Assembly (NCBI RefSeq): GCF_036108815.1
Contig: NZ_CP107985.1
Coordinates: 930,001-994,000, forward strand
DNA: 64,000 nucleotides
DNA from: Streptomyces sp. NBC_00353
GTDB lineage: Bacteria > Actinomycetota > Actinomycetes > Streptomycetales > Streptomycetaceae
Direction of reading: 5' to 3'
The number at the start of each line of letters is the position of its first letter. Position 1 is the first letter of the stretch. Shown here piece after piece: positions 1 to 8,624 of this stretch. Below the pieces are notes generated by a model, which was not told the origin of the DNA, searched no databases, and worked only from the letters and a program-made list of their open reading frames with translations. The position numbers and the translations under genes were made by a program.

Positions 1-418
1 GGTGCAGTGGATGCCGTTGCCGGTGAAGCGGCGACGGCGTCGTTCCAATCAGCCCACCGTCACTGAGCGCTGCCGACGACGGCCCACGCTCGCGCCCGAG
101 CGGACTGGGGCGACGAGAAGCGGACGTCTCTGGCTCCACCGAGCCAGATCGTCTCTTCGCCTCTACTGCGGGGTACGGGCCCGTATGGACCGTCCGGCCC
201 GGTCTTGCTGGTCACAGCTCTATCCGGACAGTCGGACAGCTGGGACACCCGTAGTCGTGCTGTTCATGGACGTCATCTTCTTGTGTGAAGCGACGGGGGG
301 TGAGCCTGTGAACTCCTTGCTTGGGGACGGTCTGGTGGTGCAAGATCCGTCGGGCCGCCGGGTCACGGGGATCAGGGGCTTGACCTGCGGGGTTGTTGTG
401 GCTGGTGCGGACAGACCG
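1..418. other. No gene recognised at left edge
   Basis: The frame of the downstream lipoprotein stays open to the left edge. The translated part before position 419 has no recognisable domain and would place the signal peptide in the middle of the protein. I see no RNA gene or repeat here. Confidence 0.5.
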
Positions 419-1111
419 ATGAATCTGTTGAGGGAACCCGATGTCCGCGCGAGCCGCCGACGGCAGTGGCTCGTCGCCCTCGTGGGCGTCTGTCTCATGC
501 CCTTCATGACGGCCTGTGCGAACGAAGACCGACCCGGACCGTCGAGCGTCACGGAAGCTCAGGCGCGAGAAGTCCTCAAGAACGTGACTTCCGACATTGC
601 AGAAAACAGCATCGAGCACTTTTGCGAGAAGTCCACTGTTCAGGTTGAAACTTGTGAGGATGCACTGGACGAGGCACGGGCCCAATTCTTCTCCCCTGGC
701 TCAGCGCCGAAGGTAGTGAATTCTGCCCGAGTACCTAGGAAGCCAGGCATTGATGGTGGATGGGTCCTAGCTGTCGAGGGCCAAACTGATGGCGGGCAAC
801 AATATATCTCTCACTTCTTCGTTACTGCTCCGAAGGGAATACCTCGCGCTTCTATTGGCATCTACTGGACTGGAATCGGCTTGGGCGACCGTCCTTTCGA
901 CAAGTGGCGTACCGTCCTTCCTCGGTCCGAGTGCCTGAAGGGAGCTCGGGGGTGGCTCGATGGCGGCAGTCAGCGCCTTCGAGCTGGACAACAGAAAGCC
1001 CGGACCGCCGGCCTGGAGCGGCGGGACGTCGACGTAGACAACTCAGAATCCGTGTTCCCCTCGCCGAACCGGAGCGAGCGATCGGGCGACGCGTCCCATG
1101 CCGCACCATGA
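419..1111 (+). CDS. Putative secreted lipoprotein, unknown function
   Basis: I do not recognise the family. The ATG at 419 is chosen because it puts a lipoprotein signal peptide at the N terminus: an arginine-rich n-region, a hydrophobic stretch, then the lipobox MTAC followed by Asn-Glu-Asp. The predicted mature protein would be tethered to the outer face of the membrane through Cys. The middle part (residues about 40-170) has regularly spaced Cys and mixed alpha/beta composition. The last 50 residues are low-complexity and Arg/Ser-rich, so the true C terminus may be altered. Being lipid-anchored is inferred from the motif only. Confidence 0.6.
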   Translation: MNLLREPDVRASRRRQWLVALVGVCLMPFMTACANEDRPGPSSVTEAQAREVLKNVTSDIAENSIEHFCEKSTVQVETCEDALDEARAQFFSPGSAPKVVNSARVPRKPGIDGGWVLAVEGQTDGGQQYISHFFVTAPKGIPRASIGIYWTGIGLGDRPFDKWRTVLPRSECLKGARGWLDGGSQRLRAGQQKARTAGLERRDVDVDNSESVFPSPNRSERSGDASHAAP

Positions 1112-1254
1112 ACGAGGCGGAACCCGGACTGTAATCTTTCCGTCTTCCACCTTCGGGCGGGCTGCTTTTGGTTAGGGAGAAAGCAGTCCCGACCAGAAGG
1201 TGGCGAGCGAACCCACCCTGACTTTTAACCAAAATATAGAAAATCGGCCGAAAC

Positions 1255-2670
1255 TTGAGATATATACCATCGCAGGCTTTTTCGCGAATAAACAGCAGAA
1301 CCGTGTTCTCCGTCTGGCGTCAACCACGGGTGAGACTCTGGGCCGTGGTGGGTGTCGCGGCCCTCGGATTCCTCATCGCGCTGGAGATCGCCGCACGTCG
1401 CTACGGCCTGCCGGGGCCGATCACCAACCAGGTGCGAGAGGTGATATACGCCCCCAAATCAGGCTTCCTGCTGTACGCCGGTATGGCGTTGATGATGGTG
1501 GTGCTCACCTGGCGGCAACGGTTCATCGCGGTTGCTGCCGCGATCGGTATCGACGTCGCCTTCTTGGCGGTCCGGTGGGCGGTCGACGCCAAGATGACCG
1601 GCGGCCACCCCTTCGGCAACGGTGCGTTGTGGGTGCTTCTGGGCCATGCGGTCATCGCTGTCACTCGCCGTACCGGCCGGGAACGTGTCCTGCTGCTGAA
1701 GGGCGTCGGGCTGGGCCTGCTGCTGGTGGCCGGCCGCAAGACCGGCGACACCTGGCTACTCATCACCTCAAAGACCCGCCCAGTGGTGCTCGACCAGTAC
1801 GTGGCAACCGCCGATCACGCGCTGGGCAACCTGTCGTGGCTGGTGGGCCGGATCGTCACGGCCACCGGCCCGATCGGCTTCAATTTTCTCGACTTCGTCT
1901 ACGGTCAGCTCGCAGTGGCCGCGGTCATCGTCGCGCTGTATCAACTGCGTAACGTGGCCGTCGAGCGCCGCTTCCCGGGCCATCATCTGGTGCGCACCTT
2001 TCTGGTGATCGGCCTCCTCGGGCCCGCCATCTACATGATCTTCCCCGTGGTCGGACCGATCTTCGCCTACGGCACCGGCGCCGGGCACTGGGCGACGGTC
2101 AGCCTGTGGTCGGATACGCCGCCCAGCGAGCAATGGGCGGTGGCCAACCTGTGGCCGGAAACGCCGCCGCCGATCAATATCCCGCACCACATGCCATTCG
2201 ACGAGATCACCCCACGGAACTGCATGCCCAGCCTGCACACAGCGTGGGCCACCGCGATCTTCATTCATTCCCGAACGGGCCCACGGCTTCTGCGATTCGC
2301 AGGCACGTTCTGGCTGATAGCTACGCTCTGCGCAACGCTGGGATTTGGCTACCACTACGGCGCGGATCTCATTGCCGGCGTGGTGTTTACGCTCACGATC
2401 GAGTCAGCTCTGCGCTCGCTCGACCGCGGCTGGGATCGATCAGGGATCCAGCTGGTTGCTTGGGGCACAACCGTCTTCGCTGCACTGTTGGTGTCTTATC
2501 GCTATCTACCGTTGGAGATGGCGAAACATCCGTGGGTGTACGGACCAATTCTCATGCTGGCGACGACCTCAGTGGTCTACGGCTACGTAAGGACCAACGC
2601 ACTGTCGAAACCGAGGACCGCACCAGCGCGGCAACGGGAACCCCAATCCGGACTAGGGGTTGTCCCCTAA
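1255..2670 (+). CDS. PAP2-family membrane phosphatase
   Basis: This is an integral membrane protein of up to 471 residues with many hydrophobic segments and a PAP2 (type 2 phosphatidic acid phosphatase) catalytic core. The core motifs are KTRP near residue 178, MPSLHTAW (the PSxH motif) near 324, and FGYHYGAD (the H-x3-D motif) near 366. Family members dephosphorylate lipid phosphates or carry out inositol-phosphate transfer at the membrane. The start is uncertain: TTG at 1255 or GTG at 1303. The GTG puts the first membrane segment close to the N terminus. No clear ribosome binding site is seen for either. The stretch just upstream (about 1225-1275) is unusually AT-rich for this genome and may hold the promoter. 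Confidence 0.8.
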   Translation: MRYIPSQAFSRINSRTVFSVWRQPRVRLWAVVGVAALGFLIALEIAARRYGLPGPITNQVREVIYAPKSGFLLYAGMALMMVVLTWRQRFIAVAAAIGIDVAFLAVRWAVDAKMTGGHPFGNGALWVLLGHAVIAVTRRTGRERVLLLKGVGLGLLLVAGRKTGDTWLLITSKTRPVVLDQYVATADHALGNLSWLVGRIVTATGPIGFNFLDFVYGQLAVAAVIVALYQLRNVAVERRFPGHHLVRTFLVIGLLGPAIYMIFPVVGPIFAYGTGAGHWATVSLWSDTPPSEQWAVANLWPETPPPINIPHHMPFDEITPRNCMPSLHTAWATAIFIHSRTGPRLLRFAGTFWLIATLCATLGFGYHYGADLIAGVVFTLTIESALRSLDRGWDRSGIQLVAWGTTVFAALLVSYRYLPLEMAKHPWVYGPILMLATTSVVYGYVRTNALSKPRTAPARQREPQSGLGVVP

Positions 2671-2847
2671 CCCCTGGTCAGGAGCCACGGGACAACACTT
2701 CGTCCCGGATCCGCGTTGGGTGTGAGGCAGAGGAGCAGCGCACATGGGAGGTTCCGCTCAATCGCCGCCGGTCTCGTGACTGCACTGCTCCCGGACCTCT
2801 ACGACCACTCAAGCCGCTGCAGGGAAAGTCGGCGATATGGGGGCGCG

Positions 2848-3072
2848 GTGATAGGCGCACTCAAACCGGTGTTTTGGGCGGTCGACCGCTGGTTGGCTGG
2901 CGATCAGGCACCCCCGCGGTCACGCGGGCGGTTCCTGCGCCATCCGGTGCTCTGCGGGTTCGTCGGCGCCCTCTTTTTCGGCGGCCTCTGCGCCTTGGTC
3001 CTTGGGAGGGTGGCCCGCAGGTCACCCTTTACAGCTTGGCTATGGGCGCGTTTTCGGTCCTTCGCGTCATAG
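2848..3072 (+). CDS. Possible small single-pass membrane protein
   Basis: A GTG-initiated frame encodes about 74 residues with one strongly hydrophobic segment (around HPVLCGFVGALFFGGLCALV) flanked by Arg-rich ends. This is the pattern of a small inner-membrane protein. No family is recognised and no good ribosome binding site is seen. It could be a chance open frame, so the call is weak. Confidence 0.3.
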   Translation: MIGALKPVFWAVDRWLAGDQAPPRSRGRFLRHPVLCGFVGALFFGGLCALVLGRVARRSPFTAWLWARFRSFAS

Positions 3073-3187
3073 GCAAACGGAAGCGTTTGGATCACTACGG
3101 CTACCCATCGAGGAAGGGGCACGACGACTAGACAGGTCTCCCGTAGCCCCTGGTCAGCAGGAGGAATCGTCAAGACCTGTGGCTCGG

Positions 3188-3661
3188 CTACTTGCCTCGA
3201 TGGGTGAGCGAGTCCCGATTCTGCGCCACTGCTGTAATGAGGTCGTCAAGTTCACATTCAACGGAGGCATCGGTGAAGGGGTCGAAGTCGTCGACTCTCG
3301 CTGCGGTATCGGCGAAGTCCGAAGGGTAGAAGCTCCACCCCTGGATGCCACTGCAGCCCGCCTGAATAGTGGCTTGGTTCCCGTCCGGTGACGAGACGCG
3401 CAACCAAGCGGTGCCCTCGTCGGAGAAGTCGAAGGGGAGAAAGACGTTGCCCCCAGAGGGGCGTAGCCGTTGAAGGTGCTCTCCCCACTGGTCGAGGAGT
3501 CGCCGGAGGCCGTCCATGACGCCCTGGCCCGCCTGCACGGAATCGTCGTTGGCGAAGTAGAACGAATCACAGGTGTGCCGATAGACGCCCAGCCGTAGCA
3601 GCAGGTCGTCGTGCACATCGCGATCGGTGGTGCGCTCCAAGCGCAGTGGAACGTGGTTCAT
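3188..3661 (-). CDS. Conserved hypothetical protein, 157 aa
   Basis: The protein starts MNHVPLRLERTTDRDVHDDL and is soluble and acidic, with no signal peptide or membrane segment. Composition and third-position GC are those of a real Streptomyces gene. I do not recognise a catalytic motif. Its 5' end abuts a cluster of transposase remnants, so it marks the edge of that scar. The ATG is taken at the first Met of the frame. Confidence 0.6.
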   Translation of the reverse strand: MNHVPLRLERTTDRDVHDDLLLRLGVYRHTCDSFYFANDDSVQAGQGVMDGLRRLLDQWGEHLQRLRPSGGNVFLPFDFSDEGTAWLRVSSPDGNQATIQAGCSGIQGWSFYPSDFADTAARVDDFDPFTDASVECELDDLITAVAQNRDSLTHRGK

Positions 3662-3692
3662 GGTGAAGACTCCAGCCTGGTCGGCTCTGAGG

Positions 3693-3990
3693 CTATGCCA
3701 CTGCCTGCTCGGGCCGTTCGACGAGGTGGCCGCGTTCGAGGAAGGCTCCGGCCCGGACCAGGGCGACGAGGTGAGGTGCGTTCACCGCTCGCCCTCGTGT
3801 CTGTGCAGACTCGACGAGCTTGAAGACCATCGCCAGGACGGCAGCCGCGCTGCCCGCGCCCTTGGTGACCTTCGTGCGTAGTCGCACGGTGGCGAAGGTG
3901 GACTCCATGGGATTGGTGGTCCGTAGGTGGATCCAGCGCTCGGCGGGGAAGTCGAAGAGCCCGCGCTGCCTCGACAAGCTGGTGACCGCG
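3693..3990 (-). pseudogene. IS256-family transposase, C-terminal remnant
   Basis: The minus-strand frame contains FDFPAERWIHLRTTNPMEST and then VRLRTKVTKGAGS, followed by MVFKLVESAQ. This is the highly conserved C-terminal part of IS256-group mutator-type transposases, including the catalytic Glu region. The N-terminal two thirds, including the first two catalytic Asp residues, are absent; upstream sequence switches to another transposase family. It cannot encode an active transposase. Confidence 0.85.
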
Positions 3991-4118
3991 GTACGGCGCG
4001 AGTACGCGGCGGACGTGCACCAGGGTCGTCCGTGGAGCCTGCCGTTGGAGGATCGCATTCTGCTGGTCGCGGCGTACTGGCGCGTGAACTTGACGATGCG
4101 CCTCCGCTGTTCGGGGTA
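3961..4118 (+). pseudogene. IS5-type transposase, N-terminal remnant
   Basis: The plus strand reads LDKLVTAVRREYAADVHQGR, then PWSLPLEDRILLVAAYWRVN. I recognise this as the helix-turn-helix N-terminal part of Streptomyces DDE transposases of the IS5 group. The frame is then lost within a short deletion near 4090-4105; APPLFGV in another frame continues the homology. At about 4119 the sequence joins a different element. Confidence 0.75.
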
Positions 4119-4120
4119 CC

Positions 4121-4387
4121 TACGCGTCCTGGGCCAACCCGATCGAGGCCCACTTCGGACCGCCGCGGCAGTTCACCCTGGCCAACTCCAACCACCGCAA
4201 CCACACCGTGCAGACCCGCGCCCGGCACGCCTACCTGCGCCGGCGCAACGCCAACGCGCGCCAGCACGACGTGCTGGCAGCCCAACACCGTGAGCGTGCG
4301 TGGATCCGCAGCGAGAAGGGCATTCGCTGGGACGGGCGTCCCCTCCCCGCCGAACGGTTTCAGGTGCTCAAGTCGAGGACTGCATGA
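4121..4387 (+). pseudogene. IS630-family transposase, C-terminal remnant
   Basis: The frame opens abruptly with TYASWANPIEAHFGPPRQF and continues with NHTVQTRARHAYLRRRNANA and RSEKGIRWDGRPL. This is the conserved C-terminal end of IS630/Tc1-type transposases, including the last catalytic Glu. There is no start codon or N-terminal part. The stop overlaps the 3' end of the convergent kinase gene by about 20 bases. Confidence 0.8.
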
Positions 4388-4871
4388 CGACCTGCTCACC
4401 CTCACCGTTCGGTTCCTCGAAGTTGGCAAGGTAGCGGTTGAACAGCGTCTCATCCACCGTGACGGAGTTAGCGCCTTCCTCGCCATTGCGTACTTCGAGG
4501 CGCCGCTCCAGCGTCGTCCGATCGGCCTTGAGGTGGACCAGTTCCCAACGGCAGCCGTGGTTCTCAATCAGCGCCTTGTAATCATCGCGGGCGGCACGAC
4601 TCCAGAAGCTGTAGTCCACCACCACATCGCGCCCCGCCAACATCAGCTCGACCAGTTCCTGCCGCTGCTCGCGGCGGACCTCTGCCTTGAGCTGGTCGAA
4701 CGCCTCCGCCTCCAGCACCAGGCCGGCATCGCGCTGCCCGAGTCGTTGCCAGACCACTTCGTCAATCGAGAGCCGAACGTAACCGCGTCGCACCAGCTCC
4801 ATCGCGTAGGTGGTCTTGCCCGCTCCCGGATGACCACACATCAGCACCACCGTGCTCAATTGCTGCGTCAC
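4368..4871 (-). CDS. P-loop ATPase/kinase (zeta-toxin-like fold)
   Basis: This 167-residue protein carries a Walker A motif GHPGAGKTT at residues about 13-21. It is followed by a Walker-B-like hydrophobic strand VVVDYSFW and an Arg-rich lid region (RTTLERRLEVR). These are hallmarks of small AAA/kinase proteins that phosphorylate small molecules. Substrate is unknown; zeta toxins and chloramphenicol-phosphotransferase-like kinases share the fold. No partner antitoxin gene is adjacent, so a toxin role is not supported. The C terminus runs into the IS630 remnant and may have been slightly altered by it. Confidence 0.75.
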   Translation of the reverse strand: MTQQLSTVVLMCGHPGAGKTTYAMELVRRGYVRLSIDEVVWQRLGQRDAGLVLEAEAFDQLKAEVRREQRQELVELMLAGRDVVVDYSFWSRAARDDYKALIENHGCRWELVHLKADRTTLERRLEVRNGEEGANSVTVDETLFNRYLANFEEPNGEGEQVVMQSST

Positions 4872-5078
4872 GAAGCCAGGTTAGACCCGAAAAAGACGCC
4901 CTCCTCCACGGCGACACGACAAGGGCGCCCGTTGGAAGCGGACCCCACCACAGCCGACCGCCCCGGCGAACCTAATCCGTAGTTAGTGGCGATCTCCAAG
5001 GCCGGAGGGTCCTAGGTCGTGTTTCGAAGGCGATTGGCGAGACTGATGCAGCGGCCGGGGCTGGTCCAGAATGCTCGG

Positions 5079-5621
5079 ATGGTCATGCTTGAGACTCCCC
5101 GTCTACTCCTTCGCCGTTGGCGGGAGGAGGACGTTGCGCCCCTCGCCGCCGTCAACGCCGACCCTGAAGTCATGCGATGGATCGGTGATGGCAGCGTCCG
5201 TGATGAGCAGCAGACGCGCAGAGGGATCGAAGCGATGGAGCACGGGTGGGAGGCACAGGGCTTCGGCCTGTTCGCCGTGGAGATCCGCTCCACTCGGAAG
5301 CTGGCAGGGTTCACGGGCCTTTCGGTTCCCGACTTCCTGCCGGAAGTGCTGCCGGCGATCGAGGTCGGCTGGCGGTTGGGACGTGCCCACTGGGGACACG
5401 GCCTGGCCACCGAGGCCGCTGCGGCAGCGGTCCGGTTCGGGATCGAGGACCTGGGGCTGGAGCGAATCGTCAGCGTTGCTCAGGTGGGCCACGATGCTTC
5501 CGAACGGATCATGGTCAAACTGGGGATGCATCCGCTCCGTGAGACCGTCGACCCCAGCTGCGGCCGACGAGTACGCATCTTCGAGCTGTCTTCGGACCGG
5601 TACGTCACAACCACTCGCTGA
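5079..5621 (+). CDS. GNAT N-acetyltransferase, RimJ/RimL type
   Basis: The protein opens METPRLLLRRW-like (MVMLETPRLLLRRWREED), the signature of the Acetyltransf_3 subgroup that acetylates ribosomal or other N-terminal amines using acetyl-CoA. The acetyl-CoA loop is WRLGRAHWGHGLATEAA near residues 108-125, followed by the beta-bulge strand IVSVAQVGHDASERIMVKLG. The ATG at 5079 is preferred because the domain begins there; upstream codons add only unrelated residues. It appears to be monocistronic. Confidence 0.85.
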   Translation: MVMLETPRLLLRRWREEDVAPLAAVNADPEVMRWIGDGSVRDEQQTRRGIEAMEHGWEAQGFGLFAVEIRSTRKLAGFTGLSVPDFLPEVLPAIEVGWRLGRAHWGHGLATEAAAAAVRFGIEDLGLERIVSVAQVGHDASERIMVKLGMHPLRETVDPSCGRRVRIFELSSDRYVTTTR

Positions 5622-5685
5622 TGGCGGCGACGAGAACGGTGGCTTCGTAGCGGGTCGCCAACCCCGTGGTTACCCGCTGGATCGG
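5605..5685 (-). pseudogene. Possible transposase C-terminal tail
   Basis: The minus strand encodes TGLATRYEATVLVAAISEWL followed by a stop. The pattern G-(I/L/V)-ATRYE/D plus a hydrophobic C terminus is common at the end of IS5-group DDE transposases. No upstream transposase domain remains. The match is short, so this is tentative. Confidence 0.3.
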
Positions 5686-5780
5686 GCTCGCGAGTGGCAC
5701 GCCGACCCGTTCGATGCGAGCTTGTGGCGGGACGGTCGCTGCGGTGACTTCGGTTGGTCGGCCTGCTGGGTCTGCGGAAC

Positions 5781-6134
5781 CTATGCTCGCGTGAACCCGT
5801 GGCTCCGCTCCACTTTCGCCACATGCAGCGTGTAGCTCTGGTACCACTCGGCTCGCCCGCGCTTTTGCGCCGCGCGGTGCTCGGCGTTGCTTCGCCACTC
5901 TGTGAGGGCATCTGCGTCACGGAAGTACCCGACGGTGATACCCAGCCCGCCCGGAGTCTGCGCGTGGTCCATCCCCAGGAACCCAGGAACGTCCTTCACC
6001 AGGTCTTCCATACGTGCGTTGGTCTCGCTGTAGCCGCTCTGGTCCTGGGTTCGCACCGTAGTGAAGACAGCCACGTAGTAAGGGGGTTCATAGGCCTCGA
6101 CGGGCGCGACAGGCGCTTCGGAGTGATCGCTCAT
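5781..6134 (-). CDS. ABM-domain (antibiotic biosynthesis monooxygenase-like) protein
   Basis: This 117-residue protein has the dimeric alpha/beta-barrel pattern of the ABM superfamily: YYVAVFTTVRT at the N terminus, a PGFLGMDHAQTPGGLGITVG core, then YFRDADALTEWRSNAEHRAA and WYQSYTLHVAKVE. Such proteins act as small heme-degrading enzymes, monooxygenases or ligand-binding proteins. The ATG gives MSDHSEAPVAP with a short flexible leader. No neighbour indicates the substrate. Confidence 0.8.
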   Translation of the reverse strand: MSDHSEAPVAPVEAYEPPYYVAVFTTVRTQDQSGYSETNARMEDLVKDVPGFLGMDHAQTPGGLGITVGYFRDADALTEWRSNAEHRAAQKRGRAEWYQSYTLHVAKVERSHGFTRA

Positions 6135-6439
6135 GGCGCCACCGTATGGCGGGATGCGCCCAACGATCCAGTGTCTTTCCTGAACGGGACACATAAGGGA
6201 TCCGGCTCTTGGCCAAAGCTGTCCGAGCTGACGTTCTCCGGCCACCTTTTTGGTGACGGCGGCGCCGACGGGCGTAGAAGAGGTGGTCAGCGGTTCGCGC
6301 CCGGGACGAAGTACATCCCGCCGGATCGGCGGCTGAGGCACGTCTGACGGGTGTGCGCCAGAGCGGAGCGAACGGGGTGTGCGCAGCCGTCTCGCTGCGC
6401 GGCTGGTGCACGGGCGCTCAAGTCCGCCCCTCGGGCCGC
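6135..6439. other. Intergenic, no gene recognised
   Basis: The open frames here are short, arginine- and proline-rich and lack recognisable domains. The right end runs into an integrase-like remnant. I see no RNA gene. Confidence 0.4.
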
Positions 6440-6759
6440 CTATGGATCTTGTGGGTTCCGCTCCTGGTGGGATCCGCTTGTCGAGCGACGGCTGAGCTCG
6501 GCGGCGTACTGAGCGCGGGGGCCGCCGACGACGGCGGCCCAGCCGGTGGCCGTTCCGACGGAGACGCCGAGGACCTCGCTGAGGACGGCGGGGGCGTGTG
6601 TGCTGCAAGGTCCATCAGTGCGCTGTTGCGTCCGCGCCGGGAGGGCAGGCCGTATGAGGCGAGGCGCGTGCGCAGTTGGCGGGGCTGCGGCGCCGGTTGG
6701 GTGCCGGGCAGGAGCCAGGCGTGGTCGGTGGCCGAGCGCAAGGCCGAGGAGTCGCCGGG
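6440..6759 (-). pseudogene. Integrase-like protein, C-terminal remnant, frameshifted
   Basis: Two minus-strand frames join to give one recognisable tail: TDHAWLLPGTQPAPQPRQLR and SYGLPSRRGRNSALMDLA, then after a shift near 6600 APAVLSEVLGVSVGTATGWA and RAQYAAELSRRS. This order is typical of the C terminus of Streptomyces plasmid/ICE-associated site-specific integrase-like proteins. An in-frame stop lies just upstream and the N-terminal part is missing. Assignment to the family is from memory of the motif order and is moderately certain. Confidence 0.6.
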
Positions 6760-7115
6760 TTATGCCGCCGCCGGTTCCTCCATACCGCCCCCTTGATCGT
6801 CGTGCCTGCTCACCTTCTGTGCCCACGGCCGGGCGTCGAGGCTTGGCGCGGGGCCAGGTCGCGGTCCGTGTCTCCACCGCCAGCCTGACGAGCGTGCGTC
6901 CGCCGCCTGGGTGACCGACATCAATGGCCTGAAGGTGACGAGCACTCCTTGCGGGCCAGGGGCCAGCCCGAACACCGAAATGAAGCGCACACAGGTGCCC
7001 CTCACCGGCGGGAGGCGAGCAACTGGGGTGAGAAGTCTTCGCTGCCCGCCCGGTACAACCGGCCGGACACCATCGTCGACGCCACCGAGACCGATTCACT
7101 GGACGCCGTACCGCA
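6760..7115. other. Intergenic between two integrase-like remnants
   Basis: No convincing gene is seen. It separates a minus-strand C-terminal piece (to the left) from a plus-strand middle piece (to the right) of what looks like the same integrase-like family. The segment therefore probably records an inversion or two separate insertions. Confidence 0.4.
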
Positions 7116-7757
7116 ATGTTTGACTCCCTGCGGCAGACGCGCCGCCCGAAGTGCGCCCCGACCTGCACGAGTAAGCCCCACGTCCAGCGGAATCTACGGG
7201 CTCTGGCCTGCGGTGAAGTCCCGCTCACTCACCAGGGCTTGAGCCAGCTCACCCCTTGGCGTTCAGTGGCCTACCTGCGTGATCTGCTCATCCAGGCCGG
7301 AGTCCTGCCACCGGCCGACCGGCACCTGCTGCTGTTCCAGCGATGGCTCGCTGAGAAGCTGCCCGCCATCGCTGACGCCGGGCACCGGCAGATGCTGGAG
7401 CTTTTCGCCACCAGTCGCTGTGCGGACAAAGCACGTGGCTTTCGGCAGGTGAGAGCAGACGACTCCTGGCGAGGCTGGCAGCGTGGGTGGGGGAACATTG
7501 CCTACTGTCCCGAGCCGACGATCCATCCCGACGAGCCGCTGCCCGTGGTCGTCGAGCGGGTGCTCCGTTCGTCGGTCCCGCCCGATGAAGCTCCTGCGCT
7601 GACGTGCCGTGTATGCGGAGACCGGGACAACACCAGCGTCTGGCACGACGGTGTCTACCGGATCCATCAGCTGTGCAGGGAATGCGGGGTCAGCCTCGCG
7701 GTGCAGCGGGCCGACGCGCCCGACCCGCTGTTGGCGGCCGACCACGCCCGGCAGTGA
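7116..7757 (+). pseudogene. Hybrid open frame with an integrase-like middle segment
   Basis: Residues about 28-105 read LACGEVPLTHQGLSQLTPWR, SVAYLRDLLIQAGVLPPADR and LAEKLPAIADAGHRQMLELF. I recognise this as the SAM-like/core-binding region of the integrase-like family whose tail lies at 6440-6759. The rest, with a possible zinc ribbon (CRVCGD and CRECG, residues about 165-190), does not belong to that family. The N terminus lacks the usual start of such proteins. I regard it as a fusion of remnants, although the frame itself is uninterrupted and could be expressed. Confidence 0.5.
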
Positions 7758-7831
7758 AGGGAGATCCGGAGGCTGCGCAATGAATCTCCTCGCAGTTGCC
7801 CAAGCTGAGTTTCGGCACACAGGGGTCGGCA

Positions 7832-8138
7832 TCACGGTGGGATGAGGATCCGCGCTCGGCGGAGTGCGAAGGATGCGCGGCCGCACACACTCCGTCTGAG
7901 GAGCTTGATTCGGCAGACATGGCCCTCGACCACGCCGGAGCTGTAGGACAAGGTGAGTCCGGCGGTGACTGCATCGAAGTCCTGGCGGAGGAAGTTGGCG
8001 AGGGAGCGGATCGGCCTCAAGTCGCAGCCCTCGGCCTGCCGAATCCACTCACCCAGCAGGTGGCCGCGACGGTGACGGACCAGGTCGGCGAAGGCACGGG
8101 CCAGGTCGCAGGCGTTGGTGATGTCTGGGCAGCCAGGT
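7832..8138 (-). pseudogene. ISL3-family transposase, C-terminal remnant
   Basis: The minus frame reads CPDITNACDLARAFADLVRH, LLGEWIRQAEGCDLRPIRSL, then SYSSGVVEGHVCRIKLLRRS and ends RARILIPP. This is the conserved C-terminal block of ISL3 (IS204/IS1001/IS1096/IS1165) transposases, with the catalytic Glu in VEGH. The N-terminal zinc-finger and first catalytic residues are missing, so it is a dead fragment. Confidence 0.85.
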
Positions 8139-8624
8139 GCCCGCGAGACCGCCCGATGCTACTTCATCGAAAACCCTCGAGACGGTTGCGAAGCGGGCGC
8201 TCGATAGTCTCCGAGATCCAGCCCGCAGCCAGTCCTGCGGCCAGCCACGGGGGACGGAACATTCATGCCGTTCGGTGACTTCGATGCATGGCGGCGAGAA
8301 CTTTTGTGGACGGGAGATCTCGTTCAAGACGGTGACAACCTCACCCTCGCCGGATAGACGAGCCGCCCGCACGACGGCCAACGACTCCTGAGCAGCTCGG
8401 AAATCATTTACGGGACAGCCTTAGGTCGGCTCGAACCGTGCTCCTAACGATCACCCCGGGTCAGGCCCCCCACCAAGCCCTCAGCCCGGCCAATGCACCT
8501 CGGGGCGGCCCGCACGGGCGGGGTACTGGGGCCAATCGGCCCGGCCGCTTACCCGCTCAGCCCCTGTGGCCCACGGAGCACGCGCCGGACACTGAAGAGG
8601 AAGCGTTCGGAAGGAGATCTTGCG
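8139..8624. other. Leader region of patA; left part unassigned
   Basis: From 8139 to about 8400 no gene is recognised. From 8400 to 8624 the sequence is the likely promoter/leader of the acetyltransferase-synthetase gene and contains a GGNCC-N4-GGNCC palindrome (listed separately). Confidence 0.5.
8528..8543. promoter_or_regulatory. DevR/OsdR-type palindrome upstream of patA
   Basis: GGGGCC-AATC-GGCCCG: perfect GGGCC and GGCCC half-sites with a 4-base spacer, about 80 bases before the ATG at 8625. Half-site spacing equals that of the mycobacterial DevR box (GGGAC-N4-GTCCC). Binding by the response regulator at 47287 is inferred. Confidence 0.6.

Noticed and set aside
2..418. N-terminal extension of the lipoprotein frame
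   Set aside because: It would bury the signal peptide and lipobox 140 residues into the protein and is not homologous to anything recognised.
4368..4871. Toxin-antitoxin (zeta-type) system
   Set aside because: The P-loop kinase has no adjacent antitoxin gene and lies between transposase remnants and a GNAT gene.
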